DNA of 64,000 bases from Streptomyces spectabilis (GTDB lineage Bacteria > Actinomycetota > Actinomycetes > Streptomycetales > Streptomycetaceae). Under the pieces are notes generated by a model, which made no database searches, had not been told where the DNA came from, and saw only the letters and a list, made by a program, of their open reading frames with translations. The stretch is from contig NZ_CP023690.1 in NCBI RefSeq assembly GCF_008704795.1, positions 3,482,501 through 3,546,500 on the forward strand, in the 5' to 3' direction. This document shows positions 7,079-16,430 of this stretch, piece after piece (positions within the stretch are counted from its first letter, which is position 1; each line of letters begins with the position of its first letter). The translations under genes and the position numbers were made by a program.

Positions 7079-8644
7079 GTGGCTTTAGGGGCAAGGGAGT
7101 TGGCGACGGACACGCAGACGGTGACGGAGGCGGAGTACGACTACGTCGTCGTGGGAGCGGGATCCGCCGGATGCGTCGTCGCGGCCCGGCTCAGCGAGGA
7201 GCGGGACCGCACCGTGCTGCTCCTCGAAGCGGGCCCCGAGCGCACCAAGGCGGATCTCGCGACGCCGTACGCGTGGCCGTCGCTCATGGGCGGCGAGGCC
7301 GACCACGGCTACCGGACCGTGCCGCAGCCGGGCGTCGGCGGAATCTCGCTGCCGTGCCCGAGGGGGCGGGCGCTCGGCGGGTCGAGCGCCATCAACGGCA
7401 TGGTGTTCCTGCGCGGGCACCGCGCGGACTACGACCGCTGGGCGGCGGCGGGCTGCGCGGGCTGGGGCTTCGAAGAGCTGCTCCCCCACTTCATGCGGAT
7501 GGAGTCGGTGCCCGGCGGCGACCGGGCGTACCGCGGGGACGCCGGGCCGCTGCGGGTCGCGCCCGCGCGGCCCGAGGACGCCAACCCGCTGTCCGCGGCC
7601 TTCGTCGAGGCCGCCGTCGCGGCGGGCCACGCGCGCACCGACGACTTCAACGGCGCGGCACAGGAAGGCGTCGGCTGGCCGGACCTGACGATCGCCGACG
7701 GGGTGCGGCAGAGCGCGGCCGACGCCTATCTGCGGCCGCTCGACGGCACCCGGCCGAACCTCACGGTGTCCGCCGACTCCCGTGCGCGCCGCCTCCTCTT
7801 CGAGAGCGACGGCGAAGGCGAGCGGTGCACGGGCGTGGAGTTCATCCGCGGGGGCGCCCGGGTCACCGCGCGCGCCCGCGCCGAGGTGATCGTGTGCGCG
7901 GGAGCCGTCGACTCGCCCCGCCTGCTGCTGCTCTCGGGCATCGGCCCCGCCGACGAGCTGCGCGCGGCGGGCGTCCCCGTCCGGCACGAGCTGCCGGGCG
8001 TGGGCCGCGGCCTTCAGGACCATCCGCTGTGCGGGGTGGTGTTCGAGGCGGACCGCCCGATCCCGGCGGGCAGGGCGAACCTCTCGGAGGCCTCGTTGCA
8101 CTGGCGCAGCGAGGCGTCGCTGCCGGGCCCGGACATGCAGCTCCTGTGCGTCCACGTCCCGTATCACCCGCCGACGCTCGCGGCGCCCGAGAACTGCTTC
8201 ACGCTGGGCGTGGCCACGGTGCCGCGCGCCCGGGGCGCGGTGCGGATCGCGGACGCGGACCCGGACACGCCCCCGCTGATCGACCCGGGCTATCTGGCCG
8301 ACGAGGACGACGTACGGCGCATGCTGCACGGCATCGAGGTGGCGCGGGAGGTCGCGGCGGCCGGTCCCCTCGCCGACTGGGGAGCCCGGGAGGTGCTGCC
8401 GGGCCAGGCGCGCTCACGCGCGTTCCTGACCGCGGCGACGGGACCGTACTTCCATCTGGCGGGCAGCTGCGCGATGGGCACGGGATCGGACGCGGTGGTC
8501 GATCCGGAGCTGCGGGTGCGGGGCCTGAGCGGCCTGCGCGTGGCGGACGCGTCGGTGATGCCCTCGATCGTGTCCGTGAACACGAACGCGGCGGCCCTGG
8601 TGATCGGCGAGAAGGCGGCGGACCTGGTCCGGTCCGGAGGCTAG
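7079..8644 (+). CDS. GMC-family FAD-dependent oxidoreductase, choline-dehydrogenase-like
   Basis: 521 residues. FAD-binding DYVVVGAGSAGC (GAGSAG at residues 26-31), GMC signature GRALGGSSAINGMVFLRG, second signature GAVDSPRLLLLSGIGP, and the C-terminal FHLAGSCAMG ... SVNTNAAALVIGEKAADL carrying the active-site His and Asn. It oxidises an alcohol to an aldehyde, with FAD reoxidised by oxygen or a carrier; substrate not predictable. GTG 7079 has AGGAGG six nt upstream, which makes the third codon TTA (7085-7087), a rare Leu codon read by the bldA tRNA in Streptomyces. A later start would avoid it but lacks an equally good ribosome binding site. Its stop overlaps the convergent 69-residue gene by four nt. 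Confidence 0.93.
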   Translation: MALGARELATDTQTVTEAEYDYVVVGAGSAGCVVAARLSEERDRTVLLLEAGPERTKADLATPYAWPSLMGGEADHGYRTVPQPGVGGISLPCPRGRALGGSSAINGMVFLRGHRADYDRWAAAGCAGWGFEELLPHFMRMESVPGGDRAYRGDAGPLRVAPARPEDANPLSAAFVEAAVAAGHARTDDFNGAAQEGVGWPDLTIADGVRQSAADAYLRPLDGTRPNLTVSADSRARRLLFESDGEGERCTGVEFIRGGARVTARARAEVIVCAGAVDSPRLLLLSGIGPADELRAAGVPVRHELPGVGRGLQDHPLCGVVFEADRPIPAGRANLSEASLHWRSEASLPGPDMQLLCVHVPYHPPTLAAPENCFTLGVATVPRARGAVRIADADPDTPPLIDPGYLADEDDVRRMLHGIEVAREVAAAGPLADWGAREVLPGQARSRAFLTAATGPYFHLAGSCAMGTGSDAVVDPELRVRGLSGLRVADASVMPSIVSVNTNAAALVIGEKAADLVRSGG

Positions 8645-8850
8645 GGCCTGCCCGCCGGGTTCACCGTCGCCTGGTGGGTGCGCTCCAGGTGTTCCGCGGC
8701 CTTGAGCCAGGGCAGGAAGCGCGCCCTCGCGCGCCAGCCGCACGTGTCGCAGACGAGCTGCCGCCGCACCCCCGCCCGCAGGAGGCGTACGACGTACGCG
8801 CGCCCGTGCTGGTCCCATCTGCTGACCTTGCTCGTGGCCCTCGGCTGCAT
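8641..8850 (-). CDS. Small Zn-ribbon/zinc-finger-like protein
   Basis: 69 residues, basic, no signal peptide. Contains CDTCGW (Cys pair) followed 19-24 residues later by HLERTH, so Cys2-His2-type zinc binding is likely. The pattern of a basic N-terminus followed by CxxCGW is familiar from small conserved Streptomyces proteins of unknown function. ATG at 8850. Convergent with the GMC oxidoreductase (4-nt overlap) and separated from glyS by a strong terminator hairpin. Nucleic-acid binding is possible but unproven. Confidence 0.75.
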   Translation of the reverse strand: MQPRATSKVSRWDQHGRAYVVRLLRAGVRRQLVCDTCGWRARARFLPWLKAAEHLERTHQATVNPAGRP

Positions 8851-8868
8851 GGCCCTCAGTGTGCACCG

Positions 8869-8902
8869 GAGCCCCCGGTTCCGTTCCTGGAACCGGGGGC
8901 TC
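8869..8902 (-). terminator. Strong hairpin downstream of glyS
   Basis: Perfect 14-bp stem, GAGCCCCCGGTTCC (8869-8882) with GGAACCGGGGGCTC (8889-8902), loop GTTCCT. It lies 20 nt past the glyS stop codon and before the small gene at 8850. There is no U-tract, as is common for Streptomyces terminators. Confidence 0.8.
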
Positions 8903-8922
8903 GGTGGCAGATCTCGGTCGCG

Positions 8923-10302
<1,380 letters not shown>

Positions 10303-10702
10303 GGTGCTCTCTTCATTACGACGACGACGAAGCGGTGCCCCTGCCGGGGCGGCTCCAGGAGCGAATGCCTCAGGTTACCGGCGCCCGCACCCCCCGGATC
10401 AAATCGGTTCGCCCCCCGGCCGGTTCCCTCCCGCCCACCCGCCCCATCTCCTCCGCCTTCGCCCCATTCCCCGAGCGGCCGCCCGCCGCCCTTCGCGTGC
10501 CCGCCGCTGCCGCGGCGGGTTCTCTCCCACCCGCCCACCCGTTCCCACCCCGGTGCCCCGGCCGGGCCCCGACCTGGCGGCCGTCCGCCGTCGTCCGGTG
10601 CGGGGGTGGGTGGGCCGGGACCAGGGGCGCTCCGCGTGAGGCCGGGCACAGGAGGGGGCCGTTTGTTGACAATCGTTTCCATAATTGTTGAAAATGACTG
10701 TC
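10303..10702. other. 400-nt divergent region between glyS and znuA
   Basis: Holds the glyS promoter at the low end and the Zur-controlled znuA promoter at the high end (separate entry). The central 300 nt is C-rich with low-complexity runs and no plausible gene. No T-box specifier or antiterminator structure is recognisable upstream of glyS. A GGAGGGGG at 10651-10658 is not placed to serve any start codon. Confidence 0.6.
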
Positions 10703-10703
10703 A
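10666..10703 (+). promoter_or_regulatory. znuA promoter with tandem Zur boxes
   Basis: TTGACA (-35, 10666-10671) is followed after 18 nt by GAAAAT (-10, 10690-10695). Two 15-mers match the actinobacterial Zur consensus TGAAAATGATTTTCA: TGACAATCGTTTCCA (10667-10681) and TGAAAATGACTGTCA (10689-10703). They are 22 bp apart, two helical turns, and cover the -35 and -10. Zinc-bound Zur should therefore block polymerase. Predicted transcription start falls at about the A of the ATG at 10703. Confidence 0.75.
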
Positions 10704-11701
10704 TGAACGTACGACGCCACCTCATACCCCGCACCGCCCTCGCCGCCACGGCGGTCCTCGGCCTCGCCACCCTCTCGGCGTGCGCCTCCGACGACGCCGC
10801 GGCCACGAACAACAAGGGCAAGCTCGACGTGGTGGCGTCGTTCTACCCCATGCAGTACCTCGCGGAGCGGATCGGCGGGAAGCACGTCGAGGTCACCGGC
10901 CTCACCGAGCCCGGCCAGGAGCCGCACGACCTGGAGATCAGCGCCAAGCAGCGCGCCCAGCTGGAGGAGTCCGACGCGGCCCTCTACCTCAAGGGCCTCC
11001 AGCCGAACGTGGACGAGGCGATCAGCCAGTCCGGCATCAAGACGAAGATCGACGCGGCGTCCCTCACGAGCCTGGAGAAGCACGGCACCGAGGTGGGCGG
11101 CCACGCCGAGGAGCACGACGAGCACGCCGAGGACGAGCACGGCGGGCACGAGGGCCACGACCACGGGCACGACCACGGCGGCAAGGACCCCCATATCTGG
11201 CTGGATCCGGTCAGGTACGCCGAGGTCGCCGAGGGCGTCGGCAAGGCTTTCGCGAAGGCCGACCCTAAGCACAGGGCCACGTACGAGAAGAACACCGAGG
11301 CCCTGGTGAAGAAGCTCAAGGGCCTCGACACGGAGTTCGAGAACGGCCTGAAGGACACCAAGTCCAAGGTCTTCATCACCACCCACGCGGCCTTCGGCTA
11401 CCTCGCCGAGCGCTACGGCCTCACCGAGGAGGCCATCACCGGGCTCGACCCGGAGGGCGAGCCGAGCGCGAACCGCGTCCGTGAGCTCCAGAAGATGGCG
11501 AAGGCCGACGGCGTGACGACGGTGTTCTACGAGACGCTCGTGAGCGACAAGACCGCCAGGACCCTCGCGGACGACGCGAAGCTGAAGACGGACGTACTCG
11601 ACCCGATCGAGGGCATCACGGAGAAGTCCCGGGGTGACGACTACGTCCAGGTGATGCGGTCGAACCTGAAGTCCCTGCGCACGGCGCTCGGCGCCAAGTG
11701 A
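10703..11701 (+). CDS. znuA: Zinc ABC transporter substrate-binding lipoprotein
   Basis: 332 residues. A basic N-terminus and hydrophobic stretch ending in lipobox LSAC mark an exported lipoprotein. Cluster A-I (metal-binding SBP) features: VVASFYPMQYLAERIGG, a His/Asp/Glu-rich loop at about residues 134-160 (GGHEGHDHGHDHGG) typical of ZnuA, metal-ligand region DPHIWLDP, and THAAFGYLAERYGL. ATG 10703 was chosen over 10694 because the second Zur box covers 10689-10703 and the predicted transcription start coincides with it. There is no ribosome binding site, so the mRNA is probably leaderless. First gene of znuA-znuC-znuB, with zur after. Confidence 0.93.
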   Translation: MNVRRHLIPRTALAATAVLGLATLSACASDDAAATNNKGKLDVVASFYPMQYLAERIGGKHVEVTGLTEPGQEPHDLEISAKQRAQLEESDAALYLKGLQPNVDEAISQSGIKTKIDAASLTSLEKHGTEVGGHAEEHDEHAEDEHGGHEGHDHGHDHGGKDPHIWLDPVRYAEVAEGVGKAFAKADPKHRATYEKNTEALVKKLKGLDTEFENGLKDTKSKVFITTHAAFGYLAERYGLTEEAITGLDPEGEPSANRVRELQKMAKADGVTTVFYETLVSDKTARTLADDAKLKTDVLDPIEGITEKSRGDDYVQVMRSNLKSLRTALGAK

Positions 11702-11742
11702 CCACCGGCCGAGGGCGGACGCCCTCCGGAAAGGGGCACGAC

Positions 11743-12522
11743 ATGGACGAAGCCAGGAGTGGTGAGCCCGTCATATCCCTGCGCCGGGTGACCGCCGAGC
11801 TCGGCGCGCGCCCGGTCCTGCGCGGCATCGACCTCACGGTCGGCGCCGGCGAGGTCGTCGCGCTGCTCGGCGCGAACGGCTCGGGCAAGTCCACCGCGGT
11901 GCGCACGGTCATCGGCCAGGTGCCGGTGACGGGCGGCGAGATCGAGATCTTCGGTACGCCGCGCCGCCGCTTCCGCGACTGGGCCCGCGTGGGCTACGTA
12001 CCGCAGCGCACCACGGCCGCGGGCGGCGTGCCCGCCACGATCACCGAGGTGGTGGCGTCGGGCCGGCTCTCGCGCGCCCGCTTCGGCGTGCTGCGCAGGT
12101 CCGACCGGGACGCCGTGCGGGACGCCCTGGAGCAGGTCGGCATGGCGGACCGGGCGAAGGACTCCGTGAACGCCCTCTCCGGCGGCCAGCACCAGCGGGT
12201 GCTCATCGCCCGCGCCCTGGTGTCCGAGCCCGATCTGCTGATCATGGACGAGCCGATGGCGGGCGTGGACCTCGCGAGCCAGGAGGTCCTGGCCGCCACC
12301 CTGCGCCGCCAGGTGGAGCGCGGCACGTCCGTCCTGCTCGTGCTGCACGAGCTGGGCCCCTTGGAGCCGCTGATCGACCGCGCGGTGGTGCTGCGCGACG
12401 GCTGCGTGCTGCACGACGGGCCGCCGCCGAAGGCCGTGGGCCAGCACGCGCTGCCCGGCCACGACCACGTACATCCGCACGACGCCGACGCGGCCCCCGT
12501 CCGCACCGGCCTGCTGACCTGA
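11743..12522 (+). CDS. znuC: Zinc ABC transporter ATP-binding protein
   Basis: 259 residues. Walker A GANGSGKST, signature LSGGQHQR, Walker B LLIMDEP and switch His in LVLHE are intact. The C-terminal tail is His-rich (HALPGHDHVHPHD), which may bind zinc on the cytoplasmic side. ATG 11743 follows AAAGGGG; an in-frame GTG overlapping the znuA stop lacks a ribosome binding site. Energises zinc import with ZnuB; it lies 10 nt before znuB in the same operon. Confidence 0.94.
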   Translation: MDEARSGEPVISLRRVTAELGARPVLRGIDLTVGAGEVVALLGANGSGKSTAVRTVIGQVPVTGGEIEIFGTPRRRFRDWARVGYVPQRTTAAGGVPATITEVVASGRLSRARFGVLRRSDRDAVRDALEQVGMADRAKDSVNALSGGQHQRVLIARALVSEPDLLIMDEPMAGVDLASQEVLAATLRRQVERGTSVLLVLHELGPLEPLIDRAVVLRDGCVLHDGPPPKAVGQHALPGHDHVHPHDADAAPVRTGLLT

Positions 12523-12532
12523 GGACCCGGCG

Positions 12533-13426
12533 ATGGAAATCCTGAACTACGCGTTCATGCAGCGGGCGCTGCTCGCGGCCGTCCTCGTCGGCATCACCGC
12601 CCCGGCCGTCGGCATCTATCTGGTGCAGCGCCGCCAGGCCCTGATGGGCGACGGAATCGGCCATGTGGCGATGACGGGCGTCGGCCTCGGCTTCCTGCTG
12701 TCCACGTCCCCGGTGTGGATGGCGACGGCCGTCGCCGTCGTCGGCGCCGTGGTCATGGAGCTGATCCGCTGGTACGGCCGCACGCGCGGCGACATCGCGC
12801 TCGCGATGCTGTTCTACGGCGGCATGGCGGGCGGCGTGATGTTCATCAACCTCGCGCCGGGCGGTTCGAACGCGAACCTCAGCTCGTATCTGTTCGGCTC
12901 GCTCTCCACCGTCTCCGAGGACGACGTGACGGCGATCTGTCTGCTCGCCGCGTTCGTGGTGCTCGTCACCGTCGGCCTGCGCCGCCAGCTGTTCGCGGTG
13001 AGCCAGGACGAGGAGTTCGCGCGGGTCACGGGCCTGCCGGTGCGGGTGCTCAACCTCCTCGTCGCGGTCACCGCGGCGGTCACCGTCACCGTGGCCATGC
13101 GCGTGGTGGGCCTGCTCCTCGTGTCGGCCCTGATGGTGGTCCCGGTGGCGGCGGCGCAGCAGCTCACCCGGAGCTTCGCGGCGACGTTCGCGATCGCGGT
13201 GGCGATCGGCGTCTCCGTGACCATCGGCGGCACCGTCACCTCGTACTACCAGGACGTGCCGCCCGGAGCGACGATCGTGCTCCTGACGATCGGGGTGTTC
13301 ATCGCCCTGACGATCCTGGCCGCACCGCTCGCCCGCCGGAGAGCGCGGTCCCAGGCCAGGGGCGACGCGGCGTGCACGGCGGACGTGCCGGGCGCGCGAG
13401 GCACCGCGGACGGGATCAAGGTCTGA
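12533..13426 (+). CDS. znuB: Zinc ABC transporter permease
   Basis: 297-residue integral membrane protein of the ABC-3 family with about eight hydrophobic segments. It opens with MEILNYAFMQRALLAAVLVGITAPAVG and has the typical MGDGIGHVAMTGVGLGFLL loop, which contacts the ATPase, and VGLLLVSALMVVPVAAAQQL. Forms the zinc channel with ZnuC. Last structural gene of the operon; a possible stem (CAGTGATC 13444-13451 with GATCACTG 13478-13485) lies just beyond it and before zur. Confidence 0.94.
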   Translation: MEILNYAFMQRALLAAVLVGITAPAVGIYLVQRRQALMGDGIGHVAMTGVGLGFLLSTSPVWMATAVAVVGAVVMELIRWYGRTRGDIALAMLFYGGMAGGVMFINLAPGGSNANLSSYLFGSLSTVSEDDVTAICLLAAFVVLVTVGLRRQLFAVSQDEEFARVTGLPVRVLNLLVAVTAAVTVTVAMRVVGLLLVSALMVVPVAAAQQLTRSFAATFAIAVAIGVSVTIGGTVTSYYQDVPPGATIVLLTIGVFIALTILAAPLARRRARSQARGDAACTADVPGARGTADGIKV

Positions 13427-13443
13427 GGCGGCCCTCGGCGGGG

Positions 13444-13485
13444 CAGTGATCGAAGAGGCGTGGTCCAGACCGCGCCGGATCACTG
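13444..13485 (+). other. Stem-loop between znuB and zur
   Basis: Outer stem CAGTGATC/GATCACTG closes an imperfect inner stem, GGCGTGGTCC/AGACCGCGCC. It may end or attenuate the znuACB transcript so that zur depends partly on its own promoter. The inner sequence TGGTCCAGACC also resembles a DasR site; see findings. Confidence 0.4.
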
Positions 13486-13585
13486 TCCGAGAGCACTCTG
13501 GTCACGGCCGTGTATCGACCTGGCACAATGGCGGGGCGAGAGACGACCTGTGACAGCTGTGCGGAAGAGCGCTGAGGAGGCATCT

Positions 13586-13996
13586 GTGACGACGGCGGGA
13601 CCCCCCGTGCGAGGCCGGGCCACACGGCAACGAGCCGCGGTGGCAGCGGCTCTCGACGAGGTGGACGAGTTCCGCAGCGCGCAGGAGCTCCACGACATGC
13701 TCAAGCACCGCGGCGACTCGGTCGGCCTGACGACGGTCTACCGCACGCTCCAGTCCCTCGCGGACGCGGGCGAGGTGGACGTCCTGCGGACGAACGACGG
13801 CGAGTCGGTCTACCGCCGCTGCTCGACCGGCGAGCACCACCACCACCTGGTGTGCCGCATGTGCGGCAAGGCCGTGGAGGTCGAGGGCCCGGCGGTGGAG
13901 AAGTGGGCGGAGGCCATCGCCGCGGAGCACGGGTATGTGAACGTGGCGCACACGGTCGAGATCTTCGGCACCTGTGCGGAGTGCGCCAAGAAGTAG
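13586..13996 (+). CDS. zur: Zinc uptake regulator Zur (Fur family)
   Basis: 136 residues. Winged helix with SAQELHDMLKHRGDSVGLTTVYRTLQSL, then metal sites: the EHHHHLVCRMCGKAVEVEG segment and a C-terminal CAECAKK. The two CxxC pairs form the structural zinc site of Fur proteins. GTG 13586 is preceded by GAGGAGG; in-frame upstream codons have no ribosome binding site. With zinc bound it represses znuACB through the boxes at 10667-10703. Gene order znuA-znuC-znuB-zur matches other Streptomyces. A 15-bp terminator follows. Confidence 0.95.
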   Translation: MTTAGPPVRGRATRQRAAVAAALDEVDEFRSAQELHDMLKHRGDSVGLTTVYRTLQSLADAGEVDVLRTNDGESVYRRCSTGEHHHHLVCRMCGKAVEVEGPAVEKWAEAIAAEHGYVNVAHTVEIFGTCAECAKK

Positions 13997-14007
13997 CGGT
14001 ACGCAGG

Positions 14008-14040
14008 AGGGCCCGCACCGTCGCTGACGGTGCGGGCCCT
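14008..14040. terminator. Bidirectional terminator between zur and uppS
   Basis: Perfect 15-bp stem, AGGGCCCGCACCGTC (14008-14022) with GACGGTGCGGGCCCT (14026-14040), loop GCT, sited between convergent genes 11 nt after the zur stop and 14 nt before the uppS stop. Confidence 0.88.
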
Positions 14041-14054
14041 TTGCCGTGGGGCGC

Positions 14055-14876
14055 CTAGCTCTTCTTGAGCTGGTCCTCGTTCGGGATCGCGCCGCCGAAG
14101 CGGCGGTCGCGCGAGGCGTACTCCAGGCACGCCCGCCACAGGTCGCGCCGGTCGAAGTCCGGCCACAGGACGTCCTGGAAGACCATCTCGGCGTACGCGC
14201 TCTGCCAGATCAGGTAGTTGGAGGTGCGCTGCTCGCCGCTCGGGCGCAGGAACAGGTCCACGTCCGGCATGTCCGGGTAGTACAGGTACTTCGCGAGGGT
14301 CTTCTCGCTGACCTTGGACGGGTCGAGCCGCCCGGCGCGCACGTCCTCCGCGAGGGCCTTCGCGGCGTCGGCGATCTCGGCGCGGCCGCCGTAGTTCATG
14401 CAGAAGTACAGCGTCAGCCTGTCGTTGTCCTTGGTCTGCTCCTGGGCCACCAGGAGCTCGTTGGCCACGGACTTCCACAGCTTGGGCATGCGGCCCACCC
14501 AGCGCACGCGCACGCCGAGTTCGTCGAGCTGGTCGCGGCTCTTGCGGATGAAGTCCCGGTTGAAGTTCATGAGGAAGCGCACCTCGTCGGGCGACCGCTT
14601 CCAGTTCTCCGTCGAGAACGCGTACAGGGAGATGCTCCCGACGCCCATCTCGATCGCGCCCTGGAGGACGTCCAGGACGCGCTCGGCGCCGACCTTGTGC
14701 CCCTCGGTGCGCGGCAGGCCGCGCTCCTTGGCCCACCGGCCGTTGCCGTCCATGACGACGGCGACGTGCCGCGGGACGAGCTCGCCGGGGATCTTCGGCG
14801 GCCGCGCGCCCGAGGGGTGGGGCTCGGGCGACGTGTACTCACGGCGGGACCGTCCGAGGATTCCGCGTCGTGCCAT
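14055..14876 (-). CDS. uppS: Isoprenyl transferase (cis-prenyl diphosphate synthase, UppS type)
   Basis: 273 residues. Condenses isopentenyl diphosphate units in cis to make the polyprenyl carrier for cell-wall synthesis. Motifs: [13 protein letters not shown] (catalytic Asp and diphosphate binding), [33 protein letters not shown] and [24 protein letters not shown]. The Arg-x-Ser and C-terminal residues are intact. The N-terminal 30 residues are a variable basic extension. Directly downstream of recO (60-nt gap), an arrangement I recognise from Streptomyces. Ends against the shared terminator with zur. Confidence 0.96.
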   Translation of the reverse strand: MARRGILGRSRREYTSPEPHPSGARPPKIPGELVPRHVAVVMDGNGRWAKERGLPRTEGHKVGAERVLDVLQGAIEMGVGSISLYAFSTENWKRSPDEVRFLMNFNRDFIRKSRDQLDELGVRVRWVGRMPKLWKSVANELLVAQEQTKDNDRLTLYFCMNYGGRAEIADAAKALAEDVRAGRLDPSKVSEKTLAKYLYYPDMPDVDLFLRPSGEQRTSNYLIWQSAYAEMVFQDVLWPDFDRRDLWRACLEYASRDRRFGGAIPNEDQLKKS

Positions 14877-14936
14877 AAGGACCTACTCCCAGTTCTTCGC
14901 GATCCGCGCGGTCCGCGCGCCGCTCCGCTACGCCTG

Positions 14937-15683
14937 CTACTTCTCGACGTACCGCAGCGAGCGCAGGCCGCGCTCCAAGTGCCAGTGCAGATAAGCCGAT
15001 ACGAGTCCGCTGCCCTCGCGCGCGTGCCGGGCCTCGCAGGCGTCCGCCGTCCGCCAGTCTCCCGTCAGGAGCGCCGCGAGGTGCGCGAGGGTCTCCGCCG
15101 ACGGTACGACGCTGCCCGGCACCCGGCAGTCCACGCAAATCGAGCCGCCCGCGGCGACCGAGAAGAAGCGGTTGGGGCCCGGCATGCCGCATTTGGCACA
15201 GTCGGTGAAGCTGGGCGCGTAGCCGTTCACGGCGAGGGAGCGCAGCAGGAAGGCGTCGAGGACGAGGTGCGGCTCGTGCTCGCCGCGCGCGAGCGTCCGC
15301 AAGCCGCCGACCAGCAGCAGATACTGCTGCACCGCGGGCTCGCCCTCGTGGTCGGTGAACCGCTCCGCCGTCTCCAGCATGGCCGTGCCCGCGGTGTACC
15401 GGGCGTAGTCGGCCACGATGCCGCCACCGTACGGAGCGATCAGCTCGCTCTGTGTGCACAGCGGCAGGCCGCGCCCGATCAGCTCGCTGCCCCGCGCGAA
15501 GAACTGCACGTCCACGTGCGAGAACGGCTCCAGGCGCGCCCCGAACTTCGACTTCGTCCTGCGCACGCCCCGGGCCACGGCCCGCACGCGTCCGTGCCCG
15601 CGCGTGAGCAGCGTGATGATGCGGTCCGCCTCACCCAGCTTCTGGGTGCGCAGCACGACACCGTCGTCACGGAACAGGCTCAT
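14937..15683 (-). CDS. recO: DNA repair protein RecO
   Basis: 248 residues. N-terminal OB-fold, MSLFRDDGVVLRTQKLGEADRIITLLTR, then a helical domain with a zinc motif CAKCG ... CVDC. Mediates RecA loading and strand annealing in the RecFOR pathway. ATG 15683 gives the conserved RecO beginning; a longer frame to 15809 has an Arg/Gly-rich, non-RecO-like start and is rejected. Divergent from the DUF6247-like gene at 15808. Confidence 0.96.
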   Translation of the reverse strand: MSLFRDDGVVLRTQKLGEADRIITLLTRGHGRVRAVARGVRRTKSKFGARLEPFSHVDVQFFARGSELIGRGLPLCTQSELIAPYGGGIVADYARYTAGTAMLETAERFTDHEGEPAVQQYLLLVGGLRTLARGEHEPHLVLDAFLLRSLAVNGYAPSFTDCAKCGMPGPNRFFSVAAGGSICVDCRVPGSVVPSAETLAHLAALLTGDWRTADACEARHAREGSGLVSAYLHWHLERGLRSLRYVEK

Positions 15684-15807
15684 GGGCCCATTGTCCCGCA
15701 CCCCACGGCCCCGACGGCCCGGGGCCGTCGCCCCCCCCTGCTTCGCCGCGTACCTCCGCCTGCCACCCGGTAGCGTACGAGGACCAGTCCCGCAGACCGG
15801 AGGCTTC

Positions 15808-16158
15808 ATGAGCGCGCAGCCCGACGGCCCCTACGGCCCGCTGATCCCGATGCCCGAGCTGACCCCCGACGCGCTGCGCGCCGCCGTGGCCAAGATCGCG
15901 CCCAGCCGGGTTCCCGCGCTCACCCAGCACCTCTTCGAGGCGACGACGAACGCGCAGCAGGTCCAGAGCCTCGCCCCGCTGCGCTCGTTCATCCACTCCT
16001 GGGCCGTCTTCGTGGCAATCGAGCGGCACCCGCAACGCGCCGCCCGGCTGCGAGAGCTTGAGCGCTTCGTCAGCACCGGCGAAGGCGACCCCATGAACGC
16101 CGTGACGGAGATCCGCGAGATCTGGGAAGCCGCGGAAGCCGAGGCCGGACTCCGGTGA
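15808..16158 (+). CDS. DUF6247-like protein, possible antitoxin
   Basis: 116 residues, acidic and helical. Pattern LRAAVAKIAPSRVPALTQHLFEAT ... SLAPLRSFIHSWAVFVAIERHPQRAARLRELE matches what I remember of DUF6247, a small actinobacterial family often paired with RelE-like proteins; the family name is from memory, not a search. ATG 15808 follows GGAGG. Its stop overlaps the GTG of the next gene (GTGA), so the two are translationally coupled, as in toxin-antitoxin operons. Confidence 0.65.
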   Translation: MSAQPDGPYGPLIPMPELTPDALRAAVAKIAPSRVPALTQHLFEATTNAQQVQSLAPLRSFIHSWAVFVAIERHPQRAARLRELERFVSTGEGDPMNAVTEIREIWEAAEAEAGLR

Positions 16159-16415
16159 GCGACCGGACCTGGGACTGGAACCCGAGCGAGGAGTACCTCA
16201 CCGAAGGGCTGCCGCCCGGCGTGGTCGCCGAAGTCGAACGCCTGGCCACCGAGCTCGCCGCCCTCGGCCCGGACAGCGTGCGGGTCGGCAGGCCGGTCGA
16301 CCGCGAAGGCGGCCTTCGCGAGTTCGACTTCCTCGCCGGGCGCGGCTTCATCAGCTTCCTCGCCGTCCCCCGCCACGAGTGTGTCTACGTCTGCCACATC
16401 ACCTGGTCCGGCTGA
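16155..16415 (+). CDS. RelE/ParE-like small protein, possible toxin
   Basis: 86 residues, GTG start overlapping the previous stop. The second half, LREFDFLAGRGFISFLAVPRHECVYVCHITW, looks like the beta-strand core of RelE/ParE-type proteins, where the chain R-x-F-x-F ... V-x-V-x-H-I forms the RNA- or gyrase-binding sheet. Catalytic residues cannot be assigned with certainty. With the coupled upstream gene it forms a candidate type II toxin-antitoxin pair. Alternative: a small host-interaction protein unrelated to toxins. Confidence 0.6.
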   Translation: MSDRTWDWNPSEEYLTEGLPPGVVAEVERLATELAALGPDSVRVGRPVDREGGLREFDFLAGRGFISFLAVPRHECVYVCHITWSG

Positions 16416-16430
16416 CGGCGGGGCCCTGCC

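Noticed and set aside
10303..10640. T-box riboswitch upstream of glyS
   Set aside because: No specifier loop or T-box antiterminator sequence visible; actinobacterial T-boxes are mainly known for ileS.
11698..11742. GTG overlapping the znuA stop as the znuC start
   Set aside because: No ribosome binding site, while ATG 11743 has AAAGGGG at good distance.
15684..15809. N-terminal extension of RecO
   Set aside because: Arg/Gly-rich and unlike RecO; the MSLFRDDG start at 15683 is the family beginning.
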